A program made the position numbers and the translations under genes. From the NCBI GenBank assembly GCA_020091685.1, contig CM034604.1:9790519-9854518 (forward strand): 64,000 bases of DNA. The letters are read 5' to 3'. The notes beneath the pieces were generated by a model, which searched no databases, was not told the origin of the DNA, and saw nothing but the letters and a program-made list of their open reading frames with translations. Below are positions 35,701-46,790 of this stretch, one piece after another (positions within the stretch are counted from its first letter, which is position 1; each line of letters starts with the position of its first letter). Source of the DNA: Lutjanus erythropterus. Lineage: Eukaryota; Chordata; Actinopteri; Lutjaniformes; Lutjanidae.

Positions 35701-36989
35701 TTTTTGAAATGGACAAAACATTAAAAATGTTGAAATCACAGTCCAGATGCATTTACTCTCAGAGGTTGAAATAGCAGTTGAAGTGGAAATAGTGTGAGAG
35801 GCTAAAATTTTGGTTGAAGTGTAAGCAATGAATGAAGCTGAAGTGCATTTGAGTTTAAATTCAAAGCCCAGAGAACAGCTGAAGTAAGAGTTCTGAAAGC
35901 TTTTAAAGATCCAGCTGAAATTAAAGCTTTGCAAAGAGTTGATTTGGTGTAGGTGATAAATTGAGCCGGTGGCGTCTGCTGAAGTTCAAGTCCCGACAGA
36001 AACTTGATAGTGCAAGTGTTTAAACTGAAAGATGTCAGTTAAAATGTCTGTTGATGTACAAACACTGAAGGCAGTTGGTGTAACATGTGTGTGAAAGTTG
36101 TGACTGCAAAAAAGCTGCAGAAGATTTTTTTCTGACACTGGAAAGATCTTAAGTTTTGACTTCAGCCAGATAAAATCTAACTATAATAAAAAGTACAATA
36201 TCTTAGGTAATAACAGTAAAGTTTATTATAACTTCTGCTGGTGTTAAAACTTTTTAAACGTTTGAGCTGCAACTGTTAAAAGATTATTTCAACCAAAAGA
36301 ACCACCAGTGTGTTGTGCACTTCAATTACGCAATGTGAAGGAGAAAGATAAACCAAACATATTAAAGTAAACCACGATTTAGTAACTGTTTTTAGCATGA
36401 TTAAACAGAGAAAATAATACAAAAAAAGAAGGAAAAGAAAAAAAAAAATCAGGAACAGAAAGTCCAGGGAACAAAGACGTCACTTCATTGGACACATTTG
36501 ATTGATTGACAAATGATCTCTGAGGTATTGCAGGGTATAAACAGCAGAATGTCTTCAAAGATATTACTAAAATAAAAATATAACAACAAAAAGGATTATT
36601 ATTTTAAAAATTAAATCAAAATCCTTCAGACATCTCACTGACAGGCAGTCAACAGAAAACCACAAGACTGAGCAGATCCTTGAAAGCTGGATAGTTTGGA
36701 GCCCAACCCAACTTGTACCAAAGTAAACTTTGAAAACAAAATTAAATCAAAATGAATCAGTGAAAAAGTCTGCTCTGCTAACCTCACTGGTAATAATAAA
36801 AAACAAAGAAGAGATGAGATTTGTAATGAAGAAAGTTGCACCGAGGAAAAAAACAACACAAAAAGTTAATACAAGAGAAAAACATTATTCCATTTTGACT
36901 GTTTCAAAATTTATATGTGCGATAACTTTGCTGAATTAAATGAATTGTTTTTCTACTAGTGTATGTACTTTTTTAAATATATATATATT
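32788..36989. other. Mostly unique sequence, microsatellites
   Basis: No exon supported. A (GT)13 microsatellite lies at 33085-33110 and a T/TTTTG run at 35158-35187. 'ataattgcccacccctc' at 34330 looks like the right end of a CAGGGGTGGGCAATT-type hAT element, with no left end found. A polypyrimidine tract and CAG at 33425-33456 imitate a 3' splice site but lead to no open exon. Confidence 0.4.
33085..33110. repeat. (GT)13 microsatellite
   Basis: Uninterrupted GT dinucleotides. The 166-codon minus-strand frame over 32904-33404 runs through it and gives a Thr-His run. Confidence 0.9.
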
Positions 36990-39275
36990 ACACAAAAGGA
37001 AGGAAAAAAAAGTGATAATCTTTCCAATTCATCCATAGACCATTGAACATTGACCATACGGAAATTGCTGTTATATTTTTACCTTTTGCACATTTGAGAT
37101 GCATACTGGTTGCTTGGCAACTGTCATTGTTTCTGTCAATAAAACTTAACAAGTGGTCTCAAGTTCCAATTTCTCAACCTTAAAATAAAATAAAATAATT
37201 AATTAATTAGACTAAATTAAAAATAAAGTAGGGGAGCCCAGGGATGTTTATAACATTTTTTTTGTCTCAGCCCCTTTAAGTTACTGAATTTTTGTGTTAC
37301 AGCGCTCAAATGTTGCAACAATGTACCCTTACTTATTACAAATAGCAATATTTCCAACTTTATTTGGTTTTCATTTTTGGACTTGCCTTTTCCCATAGGC
37401 TGCAGTAATTTTTTGTGATGGTTGTAGGTGGAAAATTTTTATTAGTAATGTTAAAATAACATGTTTATAATCTTATAAAATACATTGAACTGTGCCTCGC
37501 TCTGAGTCGTCCTAGATTAATCTAAGATTTGAATTGATGGTTATAATCCTACAGAAAAATACTTTTGGGAGTATATGCAATCATTACATTTTACTACAAG
37601 TGATGGTATGCATACTGATAAATATAAAAATAAAGTTAATAAAATTAACATTTTGGTGTCATTTCATTTTTAAAGCAATAAACTAAGAGAGTAAATGCTT
37701 TCATTTCTTAGTTTGACATTTTTCATGACAGATAATAGTTTGGAAATGACAGACAGATTCCAATTTACAGTAAAGTGTTTCCATTGTTAGGCAGAATTAT
37801 TATGGGCACAAAATGCAGGGAAATATTTTGGGAAAATAATCACATGCTGTATGTGTATATCTGATGATTAATAGAGAAATCAGATTGATTTAACTGACCT
37901 TTAAGTGAAGGCTGCCAGGTTCAATTTAAGATTGAACCTGGCAGCCTTCACTTTTACACACAGACTTAAGACATCCACCTTGTTTTACTCTGCTGAAAAA
38001 CAATTAGAAAGCTTTGAGGTTACTTAATACCGCAGGACAGCTTCTCCACTAATTACTCAGTTATAGGGGACCATTAATATTTTTGACAAGGCCCTCATTA
38101 TTCATGGATTACATTTGCATTAACAAGGTAAAATCTTGGTGGATTGACAAGATTTTCCTTCAAATCTCTCCCTCAGGATGTCTTAGGTTTTAGTGAAAAA
38201 TGTTCCAATAATAAAGACAATCTGTAATGTTAAATATACTCATCTTTACATTATGATTTTGACGATAAATAAATGTAAAAGAATTCTCAGTCAAGTCAGA
38301 CTTTTCCGAGATGACTTGAGTGCAAAAAGAAGAAAAATAAGCACCAAATCAGCATCTGCTAACGCTCGTCGCGGCCGTGCTTCCTGGACTCGTCGGCCCC
38401 CCACGCTCTGCCTGCACTCTAGAATTATGTGACTGGTTGATGAGTAGTTGTGTCGAGTTGGAAGGTCCTTGGCGAGAGGCCTTGGGCACCGCTGGAAGAC
38501 TATCAGAGTGCAGAGTCATTAGAAATCCCTCATTCTCACTCCGCTGTGTAAACGGCCCAGCCGGCCTCCAGCCGAACGAGCCCCGAGGAAGGATCACCTC
38601 CGTCTGGCTGAAATTGGATCGTGCACAGACGAGAGGGGCTGTGGGAGCCAGGCAGGAGGGGGAAAAAATGTTATGTGCACCCTATTTATTGACTCTGCTG
38701 CAGAGATCACTAAACTGTTTCAAGGGAGAGTAAAGTTTGGGGAGTTTTTCCCATAAGCACTGCGGACATTTGGGGGGGTTACAAGTTGCCTTCATAAAGG
38801 CCTGAAATGACTATAGGGACGAGAACTCGATTGGAAATGTAATTAAACCCACAGCAGGTCGACAAATTAGTTTGTTTGCTTATATAGTGGTCGTAAATCC
38901 CAGCACAGTGAGTCCCTGAACGCAACTATAATGGTAAACTATCCATACTGTTTGAAATATGTTTTAAGTTATTAAGGAAAGACCCTAAAGAACCAAGAAA
39001 GGGCACCAACTGCAGCAATTCAACTTAAATTAAGAAAATATGACATATGAAACACAATAAAAAGCTGAATAACATCACTTGGGTTTAAACATCTCCCAAA
39101 TAATAAGACATATTAATATAATATTTCATATTCTACAAGTCAACTCTGCGTTATTCAAGAAGGTGAATGCAACCAGCTTATTCACAATAACCCCCAAAAA
39201 TGGAAGAAAGTAAGAAACCTAACCTAAAAACTGTACTGATAAATGTTCTATACCTAATTTATTTTCAAACAAGAC
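36990..39275. other. Mostly unique sequence with a perfect hairpin
   Basis: No gene found. Contains the hairpin at 37903-37953 (listed) and a CpG-bearing, repeat-free block at 38340-38660 ('ctaacgctcgtcgcggccgtgc', 'gccggcctccagccgaacgagccccgagg') that could be regulatory. 38090-38150 ('ccctcattattcatggattacatttgcattaacaagg') also has a conserved-element look. Confidence 0.35.
37903..37953. repeat. Perfect 23-bp inverted repeat with 5-base loop
   Basis: Left arm AAGTGAAGGCTGCCAGGTTCAAT (37903-37925), loop ttaag, right arm its exact reverse complement (37931-37953). It is not at the end of any element I can see. Perfect arms suggest recent formation or selection. It would fold as a tight RNA hairpin or a DNA cruciform; the loop is very short for a typical microRNA precursor. 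Confidence 0.9.
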
Positions 39276-39814
39276 CAGTGTTGGGCAAGTTACTTGAAAA
39301 AGTTACTTGTAACTGAATTACTCATTGAAAAAGTAATTACATGCCTCAGTAACAGCGGTCATGACTTTACAGTGAGGCAACGTTAGCAATTGTTCTGTGT
39401 AGCTAACATTAGTGGTTGTTCTGCGTAGCTAACGTTAGGGGTCGGTCTTGCCTGTAAATGTTTCTTTAAATTAGATGTTGAATTCTTGGATGATGACAGT
39501 ATTTTCACTGTATTGTGATGTTCCTCTGATGCATTTTTTTTTTACTTTAGGCCATTATAATGAAATGAAAACTGTCAGATTAGCTGGTTTCACTGAGACT
39601 AGAGTGGTGTTTTGAGACTCATGAAATGTTGTGATGTATGCACACACGCATTGTAGTATATTATCCTTTATTTTAACATGTATTTTAAATTGTAATCCTG
39701 CCAATAATTTCAGTTTTTTACTAAATTACCTGTAATCTGTTTACATCTTTTTTCTGTAACTGTAATGGATTACAGTTCCCTATTTCTTTCGTAATCCGTT
39801 ACTCCCCAATCCTG
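39276..39814. mobile_element. hAT-like element with CAGTGTTGGGCAAGTTACTT ends
   Basis: Left end CAGTGTTGGGCAAGTTACTTGAAAAAGTTACTTGTAACTGAATTACTC is a hallmark of an abundant teleost element. The right side 'gtaatggattacagttccc...gtaatccgttactccccaatcctg' is the decayed counterpart (CCCAACACTG in the family). Flanking octamers aacaagac and caagcaac are only loosely similar. Length is 539 bp, no coding capacity. Confidence 0.7.
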
Positions 39815-41304
39815 CAAGCAACCAGGCATGTTAAGTTTAAGTTGTGAAACAGAAACACTCTGCCGTATTAACCACAGTAAAAACTCTGATGTTGGTTCCA
39901 TTACCTCCCAGAAACCAGAATTCTGCTCAAAAACTGCTATTATTGCAATGAATGTCTAATTTAATCCATCATTTGCAATAGCAAATGTATTACAGCCTTA
40001 CGTGACTTTATAAAACCACAATAACTGCGCCTACAATCATATCAAACCCACATCCATACTGCTATAATAGAACTGGAAGTAGAATATGCAGAAAGTGCGT
40101 GTAATTGCCTCCCACTTAATGCTTCATTTTCCCTCTTCACTCAAAGTACTGAAACTATGTGTGTCGTAAAAAGTGCTCCATAATGGCAGAAGAAGTGAAA
40201 ATAGTCCTCATTAAACACGATAATGAGCTGTGTGATTAAGTCACATGAGGAAAAAGAATACAATACACGTGTTGTTTAAAAATGATGGAGGGTGTCGGTA
40301 AAAGCAGCCATATGCTTTGCTGCTTTTAAATGGATTTCTGGAGAAAACAGCAGGTTCTCATAACTTCCGGGGTGTGTGAGGTAAAAAAAGCAGCAGCTAA
40401 AGCTTGTGTCTGTGACAAACACACAGAAGAGCTTTTAGATTTTTACAGCAATAATGATGCTGGGGGAAAAAGTATTAACACCTTGCCTCCACATAGACCT
40501 GTACTACTTGTCGAGCCACGTGAGTGTGAGTAATGCAGCACTTGTCCTTGGTGCTACTTGAGAGTGGGAGCTGTATTTTACAAATACTGGATGTGTGTTT
40601 GCGCTGTACATGTGCAGCAGTCCACACTCAAAAAAAAAAAAAAAGGCTTTTTGTTGGTATGAGTGAAAGGAGGCTAATTGCCGTGGAAGAGGAAGTATGA
40701 GAGGTCTACAGCGAAGAAAGAAAGACCTGAAAGAGAGAGTGAGACAAGTACCTAATGCTGTTTGTAATTAAATTCTGACAAGAAGCTGTTTCATTTAGGT
40801 AGGCTGTGTCGAGAGATTAGCGGGGTCAGGGGGATGGCTGGGCCCTGCACTGCACTGTGCTCGCACTGCTTCACCCCGTGGTCAGCAGGAGCATCAGCCA
40901 AGGAGGTGACGGAGCTCTCTTCTCCTCCTGCTTTTATTCCTATTATTCCTGTCAACCATTACCATCTGTGATTTCAGGCTCGATGTGTTTTTCAGCCTCT
41001 TTTTCCTGCAATTGCCCCTCACATCTGCCTTTTACAATTTACCCACCTCTGGTGTTTAATGTATATTCACCTAAAAATAGCCAGATATATGTACCGGTGT
41101 CCATGTTGCACAACGTGACAGCAGCCATTAAAATATGTAACAGAATCTGTGGGAGACTTTTGTCTGTAGCCTTTGAAAGGTGGATTATGTAACAATGCAA
41201 AGCAATCTACATTGATTAATTACTTTACATAGAGAGCAGCAGACAGGTTCTGGAAGTGAAAATCTCATTCATATTCTGAATATAGGATTAAGATCATGGG
41301 TATT
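39815..41304. other. Unique sequence
   Basis: No exon supported. A15 run at 40630. The 111-codon frame at 40857-41192 shows no domain. Confidence 0.4.
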
Positions 41305-41410
41305 CAACAGGGGGTCAAGGACCCCTAGGAGGTCCTCAGAGTTACTGCAAGTGGTCCCCCAAAATGTTGTTTGATAACTGTTTGAAAGTTGTTGTTTTTT
41401 TTTTTTTCAA
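41305..41410 (+). repeat. Fish repeat (GGGGTCAAGGACCCCTAGGAGGTCCTC)
   Basis: 'ttcaacagggggtcaaggacccctaggaggtcctcagagttactgcaagtggtcccccaaaatg' matches the start of a repeat common in percomorphs. A T15-like run follows. The right end is not recognisable. Confidence 0.55.
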
Positions 41411-41779
41411 AAATTAAAATTGTAAAGTGCACTAGCATGGATCCCGAATAGCAGTCTATGCAACACTGACATAAGCTAGCTAACCTGAATCTCTGTGCGG
41501 CACCTATCCATACTGGCAGACTGTTATTGTTGTGTTATTGTTGGATGTGTACATAGACAACTGTTCGCTAGCATGTTCAAAACATCAACTTAATGATGTG
41601 ATTATATATCAGTGTTGTGTTTACGGTATGTTGTAGTGTCCCCAAGGGAAAAAAACAAGGTTAAACTCTGGGCAGACTGTTTTTTCTGTAATCTGTACAC
41701 TTTGTGGTGTGAATGAATGAGTATTGGCAAAACTGAAATAGCTAGCTAACTGTGCATACAGCATTTGAATAATTGTCAC

Positions 41780-42170
41780 AAACACTGATATTGATGACAG
41801 TCACAAGCATCTCCAGAAGGAGACCAGTAGATGATGTAATGGTAGCTGGTGGGCAGGGGGTGCTGTCGATCAATGCCACTCACACCCATCTATCTCAACA
41901 GGTGCTGAGATTCAAGCTGGCAGAACAAGCCAGCAGCTCCACTCTCTGTGTTTTAGTCTGTGAAAAATGGGGGTGGACAGATCAATACCTGAAGTATCAA
42001 TATTACAAAATTCCTGTTTTAGTATTGATGATAGCACTTGGATCAGCAGCAAAAGATGGACTCTTTGTGCTGCTGTGTGCATGCAGACAGTGATCAGCTT
42101 GTTATGTCAGAGAACGTACATCACAAGCATGTTATTTAGCATTACAACTGTCTTGTGTTTTAAAGGTTAG
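41780..42170 (+). repeat. Probable interspersed repeat
   Basis: 'agatgatgtaatggtagctggtgggcagggggtgctgtcgatcaatgcc' and 'gggggtggacagatcaatacctgaagtatcaatattacaaaattcctgttttagtattgatg' resemble a percomorph repeat with a TATCAATATT core. Overlapping 67- and 106-codon frames here are therefore not counted as genes. Confidence 0.4.
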
Positions 42171-42204
42171 GGTGGATGGATGGATCAATTGATCAATGGA
42201 AGTA

Positions 42205-42430
42205 TTTGTTACCTTAGAATGAGCAGTGTATATCTGCACAGAGAGTGGCTCCACTGTATTGTACCATGATATTTCTGCAATAATCCAGAAAGAGGAAACA
42301 CTGGCTCTCGATGGGGCGTTTTGCTTTTTCTGTTTTTTTCTTTTTTTTGCAAAATTGGAAGGGGAGGGTGAGGCGAGACAGTTAGTCATACCCGGTTGTG
42401 CCACTTAATCCTACACACTGGTCGTTTAAT
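42205..42430 (+). mobile_element. hAT-like MITE (AAAGGTCCAGTGTGTA family), 5'-truncated
   Basis: Internal landmarks ('taccttagaatgagc', 'accatgatatttctgcaataatccagaa', 'acactggctctcgat', 'ttggaaggggagggtgaggcgagac') and the right end 'gccacttaatcctacacactggtcgtttaa' fit the family. The left end is missing. Sequence just right of it (42431-42500) is shared with that at 45119-45180. Confidence 0.65.
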
Positions 42431-43039
42431 AGTTTATCAATGAAAATGTGATTAGCCAAGTAAAAATTACAATTTCCCTCTAATATTGCAAGTCATATCA
42501 GGGTCACCGGGGTTGGTAGAAATGCAAACAAGACAGCAGCTGTTACCTTTTCTTTTGGGGAGATTTAGACATTTTAAAACCAGGGCTCATCTCCCCATGT
42601 ATAATTTGGGGAGGCACTAAATTTAACCCTACATTGATCCTGTGTCATTTTTAAAGGTAAATGTGAAAGATGACTGATTCACCAAGTTTTCTCAACTGTT
42701 ATTGGGTAATAGTATTTTTTCAGAATTGTTCAGCCCCAATTAATACATAGTTGACTTTAATTAAATTGTCATAGCAGCCAGGTACATTAAAAAAAAAAAA
42801 TAAATAAATAAATAAAGACAAAAATACAAAATGGACACAGTAGCAGTCCAAATACTGAGTTAACAGTTAACTAGAAACTCCAAGACGAATAGTATGTCAA
42901 TATGTATGCAGCAATGCATAAATAAGTATATGTAGTAATTCACAAAAAATTACAAAAGTCAGTGGAGTTTGGGAGGGGGGTATACCCTGTACCCTGTATA
43001 CCCCCTAACAAGACACCACTGTACCACTGGGTCATACCT
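42431..43039. other. Unrecognised sequence with (AAAT)n
   Basis: An A-run and (AAAT)5 lie at 42789-42816. 42431-42500 ('gaaaatgtgattagccaagtaaaaattacaatttccctctaatattgcaag') has a diverged partner at 45119-45180. Confidence 0.4.
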
Positions 43040-43167
43040 ACACAAACACACACACACACACACACACCCACACACACAAGCCTCCCACATCTCTGTCTCT
43101 TTTTGCATAATTCCTCTTGGTTGAAAGATTCAGCTTCCTTTTACCAGAAATAATAACAAGCGGGCAG

Positions 43168-43204
<37 letters not shown>

Positions 43205-43488
43205 CTGCGATGAGAATCTGAAGGAGCATTCCTGATGTCAGCACTGCTTTTGTACCTCCTGGGCTGTGACTGTGTGTGTGTGTGTGTGTGTGTCTGTGTG
43301 TGTTTATTGCCCTCTGAGACTGGTTTATGTGTCCGTCTATCTGTTTGTCTGTTTGTCAATGTGTGTGTGTGTTTGTCTGTCAGTCTATTGTGTGTGGATG
43401 TCTGTCTGTCTGTGAGTTTATTGGGATCTTTCATGTTTGCATTTTTGTGTCTGTCTCTTGTCTGTGTGTCTGTTGATGTTTCTGTCTA

Positions 43489-43531
<43 letters not shown>

Positions 43532-43710
43532 AGCAGGAATAAAGCACCCCATTGATAAGAACAAGTTCTTCTTGTTAACGTATCAGTAGAGCTGGACCTG
43601 AGCCAGCGCTGAAGTCCCAGGGGCGTATTTCTACACAACCCCCGCTATGACACGGCAGTTACTATTCTGCAACCCCAGACACGCACACACACACACACAC
43701 ACACACACTC
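43040..43710. repeat. Microsatellite cluster, CA and TG runs
   Basis: CA runs at 43041-43078 and 43681-43709 bracket TG runs at 43170-43200, 43270-43303 and 43491-43529, with degenerate TGTC/TGTG sequence in between (43320-43490). The overlapping 68-106 codon frames with Cys-Val or His-Thr runs are products of these repeats. Confidence 0.9.
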
Positions 43711-44159
43711 ACGTACAGACACACACTGGGCTAGATAGCCCGGGAACTGAACATGTGTTAACACTCTCTTTCCAAGAGATACATTGAAGAGGACATTGAG
43801 CAATGTTTCGTCTTACATCTCTCCAGCGGCCGCCTGCTCTGCAGTCGTCTAAAATGCTTCCATGTGCAGTCTCTGCATTCCGACTACCTTTCTGAGGCAT
43901 TTCGAGACTCTCCCCCGAAGATACCCGATACCCAGGGGAAAGCAGATAGTCATGAGAAATACCTGCTAGCTCTTAACAGTTTTAAATAACAGGACGGGGA
44001 ATTTCTGCCATTTCCTTGGTCATCTTTTTTTTTCTTGCACATGTGCCAGCTATTGTTTTCCTGCTCTTATACACCAGGGAGATGGAGCCAAGGCTGTTTT
44101 ATGACAGTCATAATCACCACCCCTTGCGGCTGCGTAGGGACATCAGCTCCGATCGGCTG
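43711..44159. other. Unique sequence
   Basis: Repeat-free, CpG-bearing block (43790-43950) with no exon I can support. Confidence 0.35.
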
Positions 44160-44380
44160 TTGCGAGGCGCACCTCGTTGTCAAATAAAAGTGTCTGGATG
44201 AAGGTCGGTGGGAGAACAAAGAGGTTCAGTGTGTGGAATGAAGCACCTACAAGTCTCATCAGTGTTCCAGCGTCTGTTTGTTGAACCACAGTGGATGTTG
44301 TAGAGGCAGGCCGCACGCTTCTTCTCTGACAGCGGGGGACTATCAAAGTAAATCTGAGCTGAGCCACACAATTAACACAG
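44160..44380. repeat. Local direct duplication, copy 1 (unknown function)
   Basis: About 221 bp repeated at 45181-45425. Blocks such as 'ataaaagtgtctggatgaaggtcggtgggagaacaaagaggttca' are identical in both copies over more than 40 bases, while the repeats between the copies are strongly diverged. The minus strand has a frame that stays open in both copies (here part of 44143-44367) and the copies differ by a 21-bp indel in the middle. It could be a duplicated conserved non-coding element or, less likely, a duplicated exon; no clear splice sites flank it. Confidence 0.75.
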
Positions 44381-44599
44381 TTATCGTTCTGACTTGAGCC
44401 TCTGGACTTGAAAATATTTGATACCTTCCCTCAAGCCCAAAGTTTAAAAAGTATGTCATTTTAAAAGTGTGCCAGGAATTAATTTATTTCCTGAATCAGC
44501 TAACATTAATTCCTGGCAAGTCGACACATAATTCCCCAGTTCCCAACCGACCTGACAGCATCCAATCGAGTTACAGTTACTTAACTGAGCACCAGCTGG

Positions 44600-45060
44600 A
44601 AAAAAAATATATATACCAAAGATAATTTTGCCATATTTTGTATCAAACTACAAGGCCTTCAACAAAAATATACAAAACATGCGTGTTGACAATTAAAGAC
44701 GAAGATGCAAAAAATTTCAGCTTTGCTTAACATTTGAAGTTGCACATTTTCTTGCACAAGAAAACTAAGTCAAGGCTAATATTAGCATAGCTAGCAAACT
44801 AATGCTTAGCTCAGCAGATAAGTAATTCCTCCAAACTACCATTCTGTTTGGTATCTGGAAAAATTACATGAAAGATAATATATTTGGTACCAAAATACAA
44901 GGTAAGAAAAAAGAAAACAAATTTCAGTATACAAAACTTGCACATCTGAAGTTACACAGAGAAAAGTAAGTCGAGACTAATATTAACGTAGCCAGAAAGC
45001 TAATACTTAACTGATGTTAGCTTAACAGCTAAGCAACTTTGCAAATCAATTAATCAAAGC
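44600..45060. repeat. Two diverged 0.2 kb direct repeats
   Basis: The segment at about 44619-44833 ('aaagataattttgcc', 'tgaagttgcacattt', 'aaaactaagtcaaggctaatattagcatagctagcaaactaatgcttagctcagcagataagtaa') recurs at 44870-45040 ('aaagataatatattt', 'tgaagttacacag', 'aaaagtaagtcgagactaatattaacgtagccagaaagctaatacttaactg'). The family is not recognised. Confidence 0.55.
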
Positions 45061-45084
45061 TCAAAGTTTAGGACTGCCATTAAA

Positions 45085-45118
45085 AGGGGCATTAAATCCT
45101 ACACACTGGTCCTTTAAA
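45085..45118 (+). mobile_element. Right end of AAAGGTCCAGTGTGTA-family MITE
   Basis: 'gcattaaatcctacacactggtcctttaaaa' is a near-consensus right terminus. Nothing of the MITE interior is seen to its left, so only the end remains. Confidence 0.55.
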
Positions 45119-45180
45119 ATGCGTTTGATGAAAATGAGAATAATGAACCAAAAATTCCCTCCAATGTTGTAAGTTGTATA

Positions 45181-45425
45181 TTGCGGGGCATGCTTAGTTG
45201 TCACATAAAAGTGTCTGGATGAAGGTCGGTGGGAGAACAAAGAGGTTCATTTCGTTGAATGAAGCACCTACAAACCCCATCAGTGTTCCAGCGCCTGCAC
45301 GCTCTGCCTCTTCGTCTATTTGTTTAACCACGGTGGATGTTGTAGAGCCGGGCCGCACGCTCATTCTCTGACAGCGGGGACCATCATAGTAAATCTGTGC
45401 AGAACCACACAATTAATCACAACAG
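45181..45425. repeat. Local direct duplication, copy 2 (unknown function)
   Basis: Partner of 44160-44380, same orientation, about 1.02 kb downstream and roughly 85 percent identical outside the indel. It carries 21 extra bases around 45296-45316 ('cacgctctgcctcttcgtcta') relative to copy 1. The minus-strand frame 45194-45412 is open throughout. Confidence 0.75.
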
Positions 45426-46489
45426 CGGGTCGAACAAGTGGCTCGGTGTGACAAATGCATGTGGGCAGTCCACGCCGGGAGCCCAAACACAGCGTTTAGT
45501 GTGAGAGTCGCATACATCGAGATTGGATTTAATAAAAAACAGGTCAGTGCATTCAAAAGTGAGGCTCACGCATACAGGACGGTGTTGTTAACATCTGTTT
45601 TTGTAGATGGATCAGGAAATGTGAGGGCGTTTGGGGATGAACACAACCACAATGATAGACAAGGGTTTAGTTTACTGCATCTAAATTTAAAGGCATCCTC
45701 CTCGAGCCGTTTGAAGTGCAATCGCATAGAACATTTGCATGAACTGATTCACTGGCTTGCCCCCTCAACACAGGATGTAATGTGGAAATTCAAGAAACAG
45801 GATTTAAAAAGCCCAAACGCGCTTTTCGCTTTTTTTTAAAGACAAGCAGGGACTTTTATTTTCCAGATGGCTTTGATATAGATCATAGCGGTGTCACCAC
45901 CAAGGCATGCTTTCCATTATTCCGATTGTTTAAAAGCTTTACCTCTTAAAGTAAATGCAAAGTGACAATCCAAAGGAGTTCAGACAAAAAAGGGGGTCGG
46001 TCTTACAAATGGAATTGTCCCCATGGGCAAACCGCATAATATTCATATCAAACCTGATACATCTACCACTTGAATTTCTAACCATGCAATCAGGGGCTCT
46101 GCCAAGTAAGAGAATACACCCTGATCAATCAGATGATAAGAGGGGGACCAACGGGGCACTGTGGCATTGTGAGAGGCTGTGCTCTCGTTAGCTATCAGAC
46201 GTCTTGAGTCAGTTTAGATATTAGCTCATAGCCTGTAAACGCCTCCTGTGTTGCAGAGCTCCATAATCTCACTTGACAGGAACAAAATAATCCCACAAGT
46301 GGTATAAAGTCCACTCTGCTCTTCCTGTAATGGTCCTCTCAGCTATTGGGATAAGAACATTTTTAGATGTGATATCATGTTGAAAAATTACCCTTTCAGA
46401 TGGCTTTCTGCCAGGAAGATAGTGGCAGAAAATTCACTTTTATCATGGCATGTTTGTAGTTTCTTTATATAATCCTATATGTATTATTC
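45426..46489. other. Unique sequence, possibly regulatory
   Basis: Repeat-free DNA with a 133-codon + strand frame (45438-45839) ending in a Lys/Phe-rich tail. It lacks a recognisable domain and a splice context, so I do not call it a gene. The tract 45430-45560 has some CpG and could be a conserved element. Confidence 0.35.
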
Positions 46490-46790
46490 ATACACTGGAT
46501 GGACACTCATATGACATAAAATGGATTTCGATGTGGGTCTGTCAGTCGGTCCACCGCTCTGGTCCGGACCAAATTTGGTATGACCGTTTACACGCAAAGC
46601 AAATTCCCATCAGTCTCAGCTGCAGTTTGTGTTTAATGCTAATTTAGCAAATGTCAGCATGCTAACACACTAAGCTAAGTTTGGTACTATGTACTGTATT
46701 ATCACTGTTAGCCGGTCAGCATGCTGACTTCAGCATTTAATACATTTAAGTACACCCTCACAGCATGGCTGTAGTGTCTTTGACTGGGTA
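46490..46790 (+). repeat. AGCATGCTAA-type interspersed repeat, second copy
   Basis: 'cactggatggac...gtcggtccaccgctctggtccggaccaaatttggta' followed by 'cccatcagtctcagctgcagtttgtgtttaatgctaatttagcaaatgtcagcatgctaacacactaagctaag' and 'cctcacagcatggctgtag'. Same family and orientation as 1965-2575. Confidence 0.6.
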
